Part shown: positions 32,093 through 39,831 of the stretch, piece after piece
Numbering within the stretch: the stretch's first letter is position 1
How the letters are laid out: each line of letters starts with the position of its first letter
NCBI RefSeq assembly: GCF_905372525.1
Contig: NZ_CAJPPN010000019.1
Span: forward strand, 1-45,417
From: an uncultured Porphyromonas sp.
GTDB taxonomy: Bacteria; Bacteroidota; Bacteroidia; Bacteroidales; Porphyromonadaceae
Direction: 5' to 3'
Length of the DNA: 45,417 nucleotides
Program-made: the position numbers and the translations under genes
Notes under the pieces: model-generated
Seen by the model: the letters and a program-made list of their open reading frames with translations, nothing else
The model's database searches: none
What the model was told of the DNA's origin: nothing

Positions 32093-34192
32093 TTACTTAT
32101 TCATCCTCTTGATGAAGCTATAGGCTTCGTAGAGCCCTAGCTCACCCGCCTTGCTCAGGTCCCGCACGCCATCGGCGACCCTACCACGAGAGAGGTAGAG
32201 CAGGCCCCTATTGTAGTAGCCCTCGGCGAAGGCTGGATTAAGCTCGATGGCTCTCGTATAGTCTAGCAGTGCCTTATCCTCCTCCCCCGATCGGGCATAG
32301 AGATTGCCCCTATTGTAGTAGGCGTAGGCGAACTGTGGATCTAGCTCGATGGCTCGATTGAGATCCAGTAGGGCGGGTTGCTCGCTCAGACGTGGTGTCC
32401 GAGGAAGGGCAGGTGTCGTGGCTGTGGGAGCCGTGGGGAGCGCCTTACCCCCCGTGGCTGCCGAGCGGATGATAGCACGCTCCTGCTGCGAGTGCTCCTC
32501 GGGGATACGTCCCTGCTCGGCCTCGGAGCGACGCATCGTAGCCGTAGCACGTGCGAAGAAGGCTAGGGGTGAGGCTGGATCCAAGCTGATCGCACGAGAG
32601 AAGTCTAGGATGGCTTGGTCTAGGTCCTGCAAGAGGGCGTAGTCGATCCCACGACGCAGGTAGAGCGAGGCTGTCTCCGCAGTCTCCCGAGAGAGGCGAG
32701 CGATATCCTGCTCTAGTGCCTTGATCTGATCCGAGGACAGAGCCAGCGTGCGCTCCTGCAGTAGGATACGGGGGGTGCGCTTGTCTCGCTGTAGCTGCTG
32801 GGCATTGTAGCGATCCAAGAGAGGAGAGTAGTAGATGCGGGTCTGGTTGCCGTCCTTATCGACCTCGGTGAAGTAGGAGAGGGTGATATTGGACTTGGGT
32901 AGCGCTTGCGTCTCCCTATCCTGCACCCGTCCACGCACCTGGCTGGTGTACTTGGGCTTCTCAGTCTCTGCTCGTGGCGCTGTCTCGACGAGCATGTTGT
33001 ACTTCTCTATGGCCTCATCCTCCTTGCTGCGAGTATCCCGCTCCTTGGTCTTGTCTCTGGAGGTCTTAGCAGCTGAACTTCGATACTGCTTGCTGTTCTG
33101 CAGGTCGAAGACGTGGAGCTGATCCCGTCCAGCGCCCTTGACATCGCCGAGCATACGCTTGACCTCGGCACGGGCGAGGAAGCCCTCACCGAAGATCGGG
33201 TACTGCTCCAGCACAGCATTGAGATCCTGCAGGGCTGCACGAGGGTTCCCGAGACGCATGTGCAGTAGGGCACGGTTGTAGCGGGCGATATAGTTCTTGG
33301 GGGATAGGCGGATGACCTCATCCCAGTCGGAGATAGCAGGGCTGTACTCACCGACCTGCGAGCGCAGGAGGGCACGGTTGTTGCGGGCTGGAATATTAGA
33401 GGGCTCGAGCTTGATGGCCTCCGAGTAGTCCTGCATGGCTCCACGTAGGTCATTCTGATGATAGCGCATGATGGCACGATTGACATAGAGGCTGGCATTG
33501 CCCCCCTCTATCCCGATCACCTGATCGATCGCCTTCATGGCCGTAGCATAGTCCCGACGGTCAGCAGCTACCTGAGCACGTAGCAGAAGGGCTGGGGTGT
33601 AGAGGCTGTCACGCTTCAGGAGCTCCTCCACCTGACGTAGTGCCTGCACCGTATCCTTACGCTCGAGAGCCGTCTGAGCGAGTAGGCGGTAGGCATCCTT
33701 GTTACGAGGGGAGAAGCGCAGCAGCTCATGTGCCGTGCTATCGACAGCTGCATACTGCTTGGCCTCGAGCTGGGCGATGGCGAGGTTGTAGCGTAGCCCC
33801 ACGTCCGAGGGGGATAGGCTCAGCCCCTGTCGGAAGTCTCCGATGGCGGCCTCGTACTCCTTCTGAGAGAAGCGCGCGATACCACGCACGAGGTAAGCCT
33901 TGCTCAGGAAGGGATTACGCTCCAGCGCCAGCGTAGCATCGGCCTCTGCTCCACGATAGTCCTCGAGGTTAATCTTCGCTACCGAGCGATAGAAATAGGG
34001 CTCTGCCATCCAAGGGCGAAGACCTATCACTTGGTTGAAGTACCCCATAGAGACGATATAGTCGTTGAAGTAAATAGCGTTTCGCCCGATAGAGAGCACC
34101 TGGTGGACATCTATCTGCGCATGCGCCAGTGGCGCACCGAGCGTAAGGGCAAGGATCAGGAGCTGAAGCTTCCTCAGGGAGCTTTTTACCAT
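32093..34192 (-). CDS. Exported tetratricopeptide-repeat protein
   Basis: 699 aa. Signal peptide MVKSSLRKLQLLILALTLGAPLAHAQ. TPR units run from about residue 40 to 350 (repeated pattern A..DF/Y..AI.L.P....A..NRA), then a charged, Gln/Arg-rich linker (about 365-480, including TKERDTRSKEDEAIEKYN), and a second TPR block (about 495-690) with near-consensus repeats such as AFAEGYYNRGLLYLSRGRVADGV. TPR domains mediate protein contacts. It follows def and ruvX in the conserved Bacteroidota order ruvX-def-TPR. Specific role unknown. Confidence 0.88.
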   Translation of the reverse strand: MVKSSLRKLQLLILALTLGAPLAHAQIDVHQVLSIGRNAIYFNDYIVSMGYFNQVIGLRPWMAEPYFYRSVAKINLEDYRGAEADATLALERNPFLSKAYLVRGIARFSQKEYEAAIGDFRQGLSLSPSDVGLRYNLAIAQLEAKQYAAVDSTAHELLRFSPRNKDAYRLLAQTALERKDTVQALRQVEELLKRDSLYTPALLLRAQVAADRRDYATAMKAIDQVIGIEGGNASLYVNRAIMRYHQNDLRGAMQDYSEAIKLEPSNIPARNNRALLRSQVGEYSPAISDWDEVIRLSPKNYIARYNRALLHMRLGNPRAALQDLNAVLEQYPIFGEGFLARAEVKRMLGDVKGAGRDQLHVFDLQNSKQYRSSAAKTSRDKTKERDTRSKEDEAIEKYNMLVETAPRAETEKPKYTSQVRGRVQDRETQALPKSNITLSYFTEVDKDGNQTRIYYSPLLDRYNAQQLQRDKRTPRILLQERTLALSSDQIKALEQDIARLSRETAETASLYLRRGIDYALLQDLDQAILDFSRAISLDPASPLAFFARATATMRRSEAEQGRIPEEHSQQERAIIRSAATGGKALPTAPTATTPALPRTPRLSEQPALLDLNRAIELDPQFAYAYYNRGNLYARSGEEDKALLDYTRAIELNPAFAEGYYNRGLLYLSRGRVADGVRDLSKAGELGLYEAYSFIKRMNK

Positions 34193-34266
34193 CTACTATA
34201 TCGTTATGAGGCCGTGTCTACAGTGTTATATAGGATGAACGGCGTAGCTACGCCGGGTAGTGTATC

Positions 34267-34833
34267 CTAGCGACGCTTCTGTGGTGCAGTCACGACACGA
34301 TAGTGTGCCGAGACCTTACCCTTGGCGAGGTTTGTGAGCTTGCCCTTGATGAGTTGCTTACGGATAGTAGCGATCTGATCGATGAAGAGTATCCCCTCGA
34401 TATGGTCGTACTCGTGCTGGATGACACGTGCTGCAAAGCCCGAATAAGTCTCCCGATGAGGCTGGAAGTCCGCATCGAGATATTCGATGGTGATGGTCGA
34501 GGGGCGTGTGACCCGCTCATTGATCCCGGGGATGCTTAGGCAGCCTTCGTTCTCGGAGAGCGTCTCCTCGCTCCGCTCGATGATACGAGCATTGATGAAG
34601 GTCTGCTTCAGCCCCGCACACTCGGGGAAGTCCTCCTTCATCGGGTCAGCATCGATCACGAAGAGGCGAATAGCTCGCCCGATCTGAGGTGCCGCAAGCC
34701 CGATACCCTCAGAGAAGTACATCGTCTCCCACATATCGGCGATGAGCTGCTGGAGCCCCTCGTACTCAGGGGTGATGTCCTGCCCCATCTCTCGGAGGAC
34801 AGGATGGCCGTAGATATAAATAGGTAGCTTCAT
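34267..34833 (-). CDS. def: Peptide deformylase
   Basis: 188 aa. Removes the formyl group from nascent N-termini. All three metal-site motifs are present: GIGLAAPQ (43-50), EGCLS (96-100, ligand Cys98) and HEYDH (140-144, ligand His residues and catalytic Glu). Between ruvX (41 bp upstream) and the TPR gene (74 bp downstream). Confidence 0.96.
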   Translation of the reverse strand: MKLPIYIYGHPVLREMGQDITPEYEGLQQLIADMWETMYFSEGIGLAAPQIGRAIRLFVIDADPMKEDFPECAGLKQTFINARIIERSEETLSENEGCLSIPGINERVTRPSTITIEYLDADFQPHRETYSGFAARVIQHEYDHIEGILFIDQIATIRKQLIKGKLTNLAKGKVSAHYRVVTAPQKRR

Positions 34834-34874
34834 AGGGTGTATAATTTCCTTTTGGAGTAATAAATGATTTGGAT

Positions 34875-35318
34875 CTAGCCAGGTAGATGGATTGGGCCAA
34901 GCCCCTTCTTAGCCTCCAGATAGCTCTGCAGGATGATGACGGCACTGACTTCGTCCACGAGCCCCTTGTCCGTCTCTCTCCGTCGCCGACCAATGCCAGC
35001 CTCACGGATCGTCCTCTGGGCAAGGGTGGAGGTGAAGCGCTCGTCCTGATACTCGATAGCCATCGAGGGCAAGGCATTCTGAAGCCGTCCCACGAAGGGG
35101 CGGATATACTTCATCGAGGCAGACTCCTGGCTATTCATCTGCCTTGGGTAGCCAATGATAATGCGCTCGACCTCCTCACGCTGCACATAGTCCAGCACGA
35201 AGTCTAGAAGCTGATGCGTCGGGATCGTCCCCAGTCCACCGGGGATGATCTGTAGGGGATCAGTGACGGCGACACCGCACCGCTTCTGTCCATAGTCTAT
35301 AGCTAAGAGTCTACCCAT
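34875..35318 (-). CDS. ruvX: Holliday-junction resolvase-like protein RuvX/YqgF
   Basis: 147 aa. RNase H-like fold: LLAIDYGQKRCGVAVTDPL at the N-terminus carries the first catalytic Asp, VERIIIGYPRQMNS, EYQDERFTSTLA, and DEVSAVIILQSYL with the last acidic residues. In E. coli YqgF takes part in 16S rRNA 5'-end processing; nuclease activity on junctions has been shown for some homologues. The predicted -7 box ends only 10 bp upstream of the ATG, so the mRNA probably has almost no leader. Confidence 0.93.
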   Translation of the reverse strand: MGRLLAIDYGQKRCGVAVTDPLQIIPGGLGTIPTHQLLDFVLDYVQREEVERIIIGYPRQMNSQESASMKYIRPFVGRLQNALPSMAIEYQDERFTSTLAQRTIREAGIGRRRRETDKGLVDEVSAVIILQSYLEAKKGLGPIHLPG

Positions 35319-35328
35319 AAGTCACGGG

Positions 35329-35336
35329 CAAAGATA
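35329..35336 (-). promoter_or_regulatory. Predicted -7 box for the ruvX-def-TPR operon, near-leaderless
   Basis: TATCTTTG on the minus strand ends 10 bp before the ruvX ATG, giving a predicted leader of only about 6-7 nt. Confidence 0.55.
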
Positions 35337-35361
35337 CGCAATTCGTCCCTCTCCTCCCTTA

Positions 35362-35610
35362 GCACTAGGGCTAAGGCATGAAAACTGTAGAGGTCGAGGA
35401 CAAAGTAGTCCCAGAGCATGCTCCTCGGCAGGAGCACACATACTGTATAGAAACATCTCTACCCGAGGGGTATCCTCACCCAGGGTATACCTACTACCTA
35501 AGGGGCAAAAGTGTACACGTGTGTACACTGTAGTATACCCGCCTGTACACAACAGTGTACACACGTGTACACACCTTCGCTCTAAGTATGTCCTCTCCCA
35601 CCCTACTCAC
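35362..35610 (+). repeat. Dispersed three-dyad intergenic element, copy 4 (core 35511-35572)
   Basis: Core dyads GTGTACACGTGTGTACAC, GTATACCCGCCTGTACAC and GTGTACACACGTGTACAC with spacers TGTA and AACA, preceded by GTATACCTACTACCTAAGGGG and followed by CGCTCTAAGTATGTCC. Outer flanks are more diverged than in copies 1-3. Lies between divergent ruvX and tRNA-Ser and points to the tRNA. Confidence 0.85.
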
Positions 35611-35684
35611 TCTTCCCCCACCCGACGGATAGCGAGGGAGAACGGCCCCATACAGGTGTATAGAGAGGACAGGCACAGAGGATA

Positions 35685-35717
35685 TTTGCAAGCAATAGTA
35701 TTTTATATGTATCTTCG
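35685..35717 (+). promoter_or_regulatory. Promoter of tRNA-Ser
   Basis: TTTG (35685-35688), 21-bp spacer, TATCTTCG (35710-35717): close to the Bacteroidota TTTG / TAnnTTTG consensus, 55 bp before the mature tRNA. Confidence 0.65.
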
Positions 35718-35772
35718 CACCGCGTTAGCCCAGAGTATCCCTAACTCTACAGAGCTAAGGCAAAGACCCAAA

Positions 35773-35857
35773 GGAGAGATGGCAGAGTGGTCGATTGTGG
35801 CGGTCTCGAAAGCCGTTGAGCTGCAAGGCTCCGGGGGTTCGAATCCCTCTCTCTCCG
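35773..35857 (+). tRNA. tRNA-Ser(CGA)
   Basis: Acceptor stem GGAGAGA (35773-35779) / TCTCTCC (35850-35856), D-arm starting TGGCAGAGTGG, anticodon loop CTCGAAA with CGA at 35807-35809, an extended variable arm as in class II tRNAs, and a T-arm with GGTTCGAATCC. The discriminator is G, as expected for serine tRNAs. CCA is not encoded. Confidence 0.93.
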
Positions 35858-35916
35858 CAAAAGAGGCTTCAAAATGACTGCAAAATGGTTGTCAGAGAAG
35901 CCTTCAAAACAAGAGT

Positions 35917-35953
35917 AAATCGTTGTAGGCATGGTCTTACAACGATTTTTCTT
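35917..35953 (+). terminator. Terminator after tRNA-Ser
   Basis: Perfect 11-bp stem AAATCGTTGTA (35917-35927) / TACAACGATTT (35938-35948) followed by TTCTTT. Confidence 0.75.
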
Positions 35954-36031
35954 TGTACGCAGTCCATAGACCTGACGGCTTACCCCTAGGGCCTAATTGT
36001 CATCAATCGGTCAAATTCTGCTATACAAGTC

Positions 36032-36695
36032 TTATCCCTGCCTTGCTCACAGACGGTCAAGATCCTAATGAAAGCGAGACGCACCGAGCACCTGCGTTAC
36101 TTGCTCAGCCGTCCGCAGAAGTAGAGTAACTATTGGCTAGCCTACAAGATGAGCCTCCGAAGAGGCTATAACATCACAGAGATTGTCCTATGGTACGACT
36201 ACGTAGATATATTCATAAGGCTTGGTCGAGATATGCACAACGCTCACTACGTTTGCCCCGAAGACTTACAGCAAGCCCACTACGAGATTATCCCAAGGTT
36301 GCGAGCCCGGCAAGAGCGAGAACAAGAGGAGCACAAACGAAAGAAGGCACGGAGGGTGAAACACGATTCTAAAAACTCAAAGCTCTATTCTTTGGGATTA
36401 CACCTTCACTGATGGGATCATCCAAATCCGAGTGCTGGAGAGCGTGTAGGAGTATATAGAGGAAGGACAAGCTCTACACCATTGCGTATTCACTAATGAG
36501 TACCACCTCAAGGAGAAGAGCCTTATTCTATCGGCAAGTATTGACGGCAAGCCGATAGAGACCATCGAGCTATCCTCGGAAACGATGAAGGTCATTCAGT
36601 GCCGTGGCTTGATGAATCAAGACACCGAGTACCACGAGCGCATCATCGAACTCGTGCATCAGAATATGAAACAGATACAAAGCCGTGTAGCCTAA
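36032..36695 (+). pseudogene. Decayed PcfJ-like gene of a conjugative element
   Basis: One reading frame gives TVKILMKARRTEHLRYLLSRPQK, a TAG stop at 36122-36124, then SNYWLAYKMSLRRGYNITEIVLWYDYVDIFIRLGRDMHNAHYVCPEDLQ. A frame change at about 36360-36395 follows, then FTDGIIQIRVLESV, a second TAG (36447-36449), and EYIEEGQALHHCVFTNEYHLKEKSLILSASIDGKPIETIELSSETMKVIQ to a TAA at 36693-36695. This order matches the C-terminal half of PcfJ-like proteins of Bacteroidota mobile elements. With two stops and a frameshift it cannot make the full protein. It begins about 175 bp after tRNA-Ser. Confidence 0.75.
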
Positions 36696-36714
36696 AGAGC
36701 CACTTGCACATAAA

Positions 36715-36758
36715 AAGCCCCGAAGCGGTGTTATCGCTTCAGGGCTTCCTTTATTTTC
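36715..36758 (+). terminator. Terminator after the PcfJ-like pseudogene
   Basis: Stem AAGCCC-C-GAAGCG / CGCTTC-A-GGGCTT (36715-36747, one mismatch) followed by CCTTTATTTTCTC. Confidence 0.65.
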
Positions 36759-36846
36759 TCTTGATATATGAGAGCTACTAGGGAAAGATTCTGTGCAAAA
36801 ACTAGGGTAAACGAATCTATCTAGATAAGTTTGAGTAAAGCCTCTC

Positions 36847-37653
36847 TTAGATGGGATGAGCATTGGCTTGCTTCTCAAAGCACATTGCAGCATCAATCAA
36901 GCTTAAGATCTTACGTATTGGAACAACCGTGACCGTATCATAATCTTCCGCACCTCGAATGATCATACCGATACAGCTACCTTTATCACTAAACACTGGG
37001 GCTCCGCTTAACCCAGCCCATTCCTCTCGTTTAACGGGCTTTGGATAACTCATCACATAATATCTGTCACGGTCTAATTCCTTAAATTGTAGGTCTATAT
37101 GTATTGCTGCTTTTCTCTGAATACACATAGTCCTAACAATTTCATTCTGTACAAGACCTGTAACTAAGCAAAAATCATCTTTTGACAATGGTATTGGATC
37201 CTCCATTAGAATCAGGATTTTCTCACCCTCCTCGACCAAGATCTCACCTCCTACTTCTAATCTTGGAGAAAGAATCTTCATCGGTATGCTATTCTCTTCA
37301 AACACTTTAAAAGAGATATCTACCAAATCAGGAAAATCAGAAAAATTAGGATCATTCAGATCGAACGAAGTAAAATCACAAAAGCCGGTTATAGGAATTA
37401 ACGCTGTCGAGAGGTTTTCAGAATCGACCTGTTCTGTCATAATGCAAACAGTATTCTCTGCAGGGGTTCTTTCACCTTTTTCAAAGTCCTCACTATGTGT
37501 ATTGTGATCTGCAGTGACAAAGATATATCGACCACGATACAAGAGAAAAAATCCACTCCCAAATCCCTGGGGATTCGAACAAGTCTTATCCTCTCTCTTG
37601 AAAAACATTAATGGCAAAGTGGCACGCCAAGATAGTTCAAATACAGTCTTCAT
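36847..37653 (-). CDS. Trypsin-like serine protease domain protein
   Basis: 268 aa with no signal peptide. A chymotrypsin-like fold with a complete-looking triad: His50 in FVTADH, Asp112 in DLVDIS, and Ser216 in GLSGAP (214-219). The N-terminal GFGSGFFLLYRGRYIFVT is the usual first strand pair. The middle (130-200) is diverged. The gene is clearly AT-richer than flanking core genes and lies between two decayed mobile-element genes, so it looks like acquired cargo. Cytoplasmic stand-alone trypsin-like proteins occur in defence and mobile contexts, but the role here is unknown. The -7 box lies 5 bp from the ATG; Met16 is an alternative start. Confidence 0.8.
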   Translation of the reverse strand: MKTVFELSWRATLPLMFFKREDKTCSNPQGFGSGFFLLYRGRYIFVTADHNTHSEDFEKGERTPAENTVCIMTEQVDSENLSTALIPITGFCDFTSFDLNDPNFSDFPDLVDISFKVFEENSIPMKILSPRLEVGGEILVEEGEKILILMEDPIPLSKDDFCLVTGLVQNEIVRTMCIQRKAAIHIDLQFKELDRDRYYVMSYPKPVKREEWAGLSGAPVFSDKGSCIGMIIRGAEDYDTVTVVPIRKILSLIDAAMCFEKQANAHPI

Positions 37654-37658
37654 AAAGA

Positions 37659-37666
37659 CAAAGGTA
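37659..37666 (-). promoter_or_regulatory. Predicted -7 box for the trypsin-like gene, leaderless
   Basis: TACCTTTG on the minus strand ends 5 bp before the ATG at 37653, so the transcript would start at or next to the start codon. If Met16 is used instead, the leader would be about 45 nt. Confidence 0.45.
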
Positions 37667-37710
37667 GGCTTTTTTGGGGGGGATTATATCCATTTCATAC
37701 AGAAGGAGCC

Positions 37711-38140
37711 TTATTCAGCCTTCTTATGATTGAAAGAAAAAGTCTGCTGTTGCACCTTGCCGAAGTTGTCTTCGATATAGGCATCTATCGTTTGGCGGTC
37801 TGCCGACTACGAGCTGTAGTACAAGCGAAACTCCTCCTTCTCTAAGGGATAGCAGATTAGGCTTGAGTGCTGCTCCTTTATCCAACCTCAGCATCCCCTT
37901 ACCCTCGCTTTGGAAGTAGCGAAGGGTATAGCGGGCTCCAGCAAAGCGACCCGCTCGTTTGAGAGAGTATCTTATCTCGGCAACTTCCTCTCCATAACGG
38001 TCTTTCTGGACTAGCATCGTCTCCAGCGTGAAGTCATAAGCCTACTGCACCTCCAGTTCCCGATCACAAGCAGGGAGACAAAGGCTCACTATGGTAAGTA
38101 GCCCCATAGCTCACAGCGTATTCACAAGTTTTCTTTCCAT
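37711..38140 (-). pseudogene. Decayed TraQ (DUF3872) conjugal-transfer gene
   Basis: On the minus strand the frame from ATG 38140 reads MERKLVNTL, stop, AMGLLTIVSLCLPACDRELEVQ, stop, AYDFTLETMLVQKDRYGEEVAEIRYSLKRAGRFAGARYTLRYFQSEGKGMLRLDKG. After a frameshift it continues EEFRLYYSS, stop, SADRQTIDAYIEDNFGKVQQQTFSFNHKK to a TAA at 37711. Signal lipobox (LPAC), ETMLVQKD, IRYFQ-type and RQTIDAYIEDNFG segments are those of TraQ in Bacteroidota conjugative transposons. At least three stops and one frameshift show it is dead. Confidence 0.85.
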
Positions 38141-38166
38141 TGTTCGCCTTCAGTTTATAGGCAGAG

Positions 38167-38250
38167 CTAACGCATGATGTTGCTCATAGCTGGATAAACT
38201 TGCTTAGCTTTTTCCCATCCACGTTCACTCCAGCCCTACTTTGGTGGAAT
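38167..38250 (-). pseudogene. C-terminal remnant of an upstream transfer-type gene
   Basis: Minus-strand frame encoding GWSERGWEKAKQVYPAMSNIMR followed by a stop at 38167-38169, 26 bp before the traQ remnant; an in-frame TAG lies just before it. Its position suits the gene preceding traQ in conjugative transposons, but I cannot identify the family from so short a tail. Confidence 0.35.
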
Positions 38251-38271
38251 GAGGAAGGCGACGTACCTAAG

Positions 38272-38308
38272 ACTCACTACCGTGCTTTGCTAAAGCACGG
38301 TAGTGAGT
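38272..38308. terminator. Strong hairpin downstream of the SusD-like gene
   Basis: Perfect 17-bp arms (ACTCACTACCGTGCTTT and its complement) with a 3-nt loop. It lies 23 bp past the stop of the minus-strand surface operon and may also mark the edge of the decayed element. Confidence 0.6.
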
Positions 38309-38330
38309 AATGCCTAGTACATGCCATGAA

Positions 38331-39806
38331 CTAAATAGGGAGAGGCAGAACGAGCCCCTGAGGGCTGAGCTTATGGCCTTGGGGGGTCACGGCCTGCTCC
38401 AGTGGGATGAGGTGGAGGCGACCACCTTGCACCTTGGGGTACTTCCTCGTGCGCTGAATGTCCCAGAGTTGCTTCATCTGAAAGGGGAGCTCACGGAGAC
38501 GCTCCAGCCACAGCTCCACTTGGAGCTCCTCCTTCGAAAGGGGGGCGAGGGCGAGGGCTACTTCCGAGGGAGCTTGCTGCAGGGCCCTCCCTCGAACCTC
38601 CGCAAGGCAGCGAATAGCTGTACTTGTCTCCTCTTCGCTCTCCAGCAGTGCTTCGGCGAGCAGGAGCAACACCTCTGAGTAGGGATAGAGCCCCAGCTCC
38701 ATCGGCCTCGTGCCTATATGCTCAGGGGTCGATCGGAGCCAGAACCAAGGGGCTGGATTAAAGATCTGAAAGACTGTCTTCCCCTCCTCCGCTACCTTAT
38801 AGAAACTGTGGAAATACTGCCTATCCTTGCCCCGCAAATCACTCTCACCATAGACCGACATGAAGAGCTTCGTCGGTCGAAAGGCATTGAAGGCGAGCGA
38901 CTCGCCTACCTTACCCCAGCTCTTAGCCTCCCGAGGGAAGGTATAGGCCTCCAGACTCGGGGCACTGGCACCTCGGAGGGTGAAGAGGTATTCGTCGCAG
39001 GCAGGGTTGGTGCGTAGCGTGTTGTATGCCGAATGCTCTTCGCTCCCACCGTTAGGCATCAATCGATACCTCCCAGAGCTAAGGACGGGGCGGAGGATAG
39101 CCGCCGCGTCCTTGTACTTAGCTTGTCTCAGAGGATAGCCACTCATCTGTAGGTATACCTCCCCTAGGAGCACTCGGGCAAGGTCTTGGTGTACACGATA
39201 CGACCCTACCTCCTTTGTCCTACTGGGAAGAAGGGCAATAGCCGACCGGAGGTCTTGCTCGATCAGCTGATAGCCCTCCTCTAGGGACTTTGTTTGTCCT
39301 CCACGGCTCTCCTGAATGACCCCAAAGCTACGCAAGAGATAGAAGCGACTGAAGGCTCGGAAGAAACGTACCTCTCCGAGTAGCTGTGCTTGCTCCCCAG
39401 CCTGTAGCCCCTTCGCCGTAGGGAGGAGACGAAGCAGTGAGTCTGCGAGCTCTATCCCATCATAGCACCGAGAATAAATAGTCTCAGCGAGCCTCTGTAC
39501 CGCAGGAGAGGATAGCTTCGCCGTATTTAATATGGGGTAAGGGCCAGCAAGTGCTTCGCTCTCTATCAAGCCGCTCAGATAGGCGGGCCAAGCGGAGCGT
39601 ACCCCCTCCTCTGGATCGGTATCTAAGTAGATCGAGGGAAGTCCCTCCTTATACAGTCGCTGGACAGCCTCCGTAGCCGAAGTGGCATCAGCAAAGGGAC
39701 TTTGCTCAGAGGGAGTCTGTGGCGCATGCTCCTTCTTGCAGGAGAGGAATAGAAGGAGACCGACCAGGACGGCGAGTGCCCGACGAGAGATATAGTGTGA
39801 CGTCAT
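38331..39806 (-). CDS. SusD/RagB-like outer-membrane lipoprotein
   Basis: 491 aa. Lipoprotein signal with lipobox FLSC (Cys23). SusD-like helical layout: SATEAVQRLYKEGLPSIY, AETIYSRCYDGIELADSLLRLL, a TPR-like RFFRAFSRFYLLRSFGVI, ARVLLGEVYLQMSGYPLRQ, and the C-terminal YSEVLLLLAEALLESEEETSTAIRCLAEVRGRALQ ... ELWLERLRELPFQMKQLWDIQRTRKYPKVQGG. SusD proteins cap SusC TonB-dependent channels and bind nutrients. Here no susC lies next to it; the upstream gene is a different barrel. Last gene of a three-gene minus-strand operon. Confidence 0.85.
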   Translation of the reverse strand: MTSHYISRRALAVLVGLLLFLSCKKEHAPQTPSEQSPFADATSATEAVQRLYKEGLPSIYLDTDPEEGVRSAWPAYLSGLIESEALAGPYPILNTAKLSSPAVQRLAETIYSRCYDGIELADSLLRLLPTAKGLQAGEQAQLLGEVRFFRAFSRFYLLRSFGVIQESRGGQTKSLEEGYQLIEQDLRSAIALLPSRTKEVGSYRVHQDLARVLLGEVYLQMSGYPLRQAKYKDAAAILRPVLSSGRYRLMPNGGSEEHSAYNTLRTNPACDEYLFTLRGASAPSLEAYTFPREAKSWGKVGESLAFNAFRPTKLFMSVYGESDLRGKDRQYFHSFYKVAEEGKTVFQIFNPAPWFWLRSTPEHIGTRPMELGLYPYSEVLLLLAEALLESEEETSTAIRCLAEVRGRALQQAPSEVALALAPLSKEELQVELWLERLRELPFQMKQLWDIQRTRKYPKVQGGRLHLIPLEQAVTPQGHKLSPQGLVLPLPI

Positions 39807-39831
39807 AGGATGATACTAATCGATAAAGATA

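Noticed and set aside
36398..36896. Minus-strand frames over the PcfJ-like pseudogene
   Set aside because: Basic, low-complexity shadows. The plus-strand frames match PcfJ-like sequence order despite stops.
35850..38310. attL/attR direct repeats for the decayed element
   Set aside because: I looked for a second copy of the tRNA 3' end (CCCTCTCTCTCC) to the right and did not see one, so the element ends are not defined.
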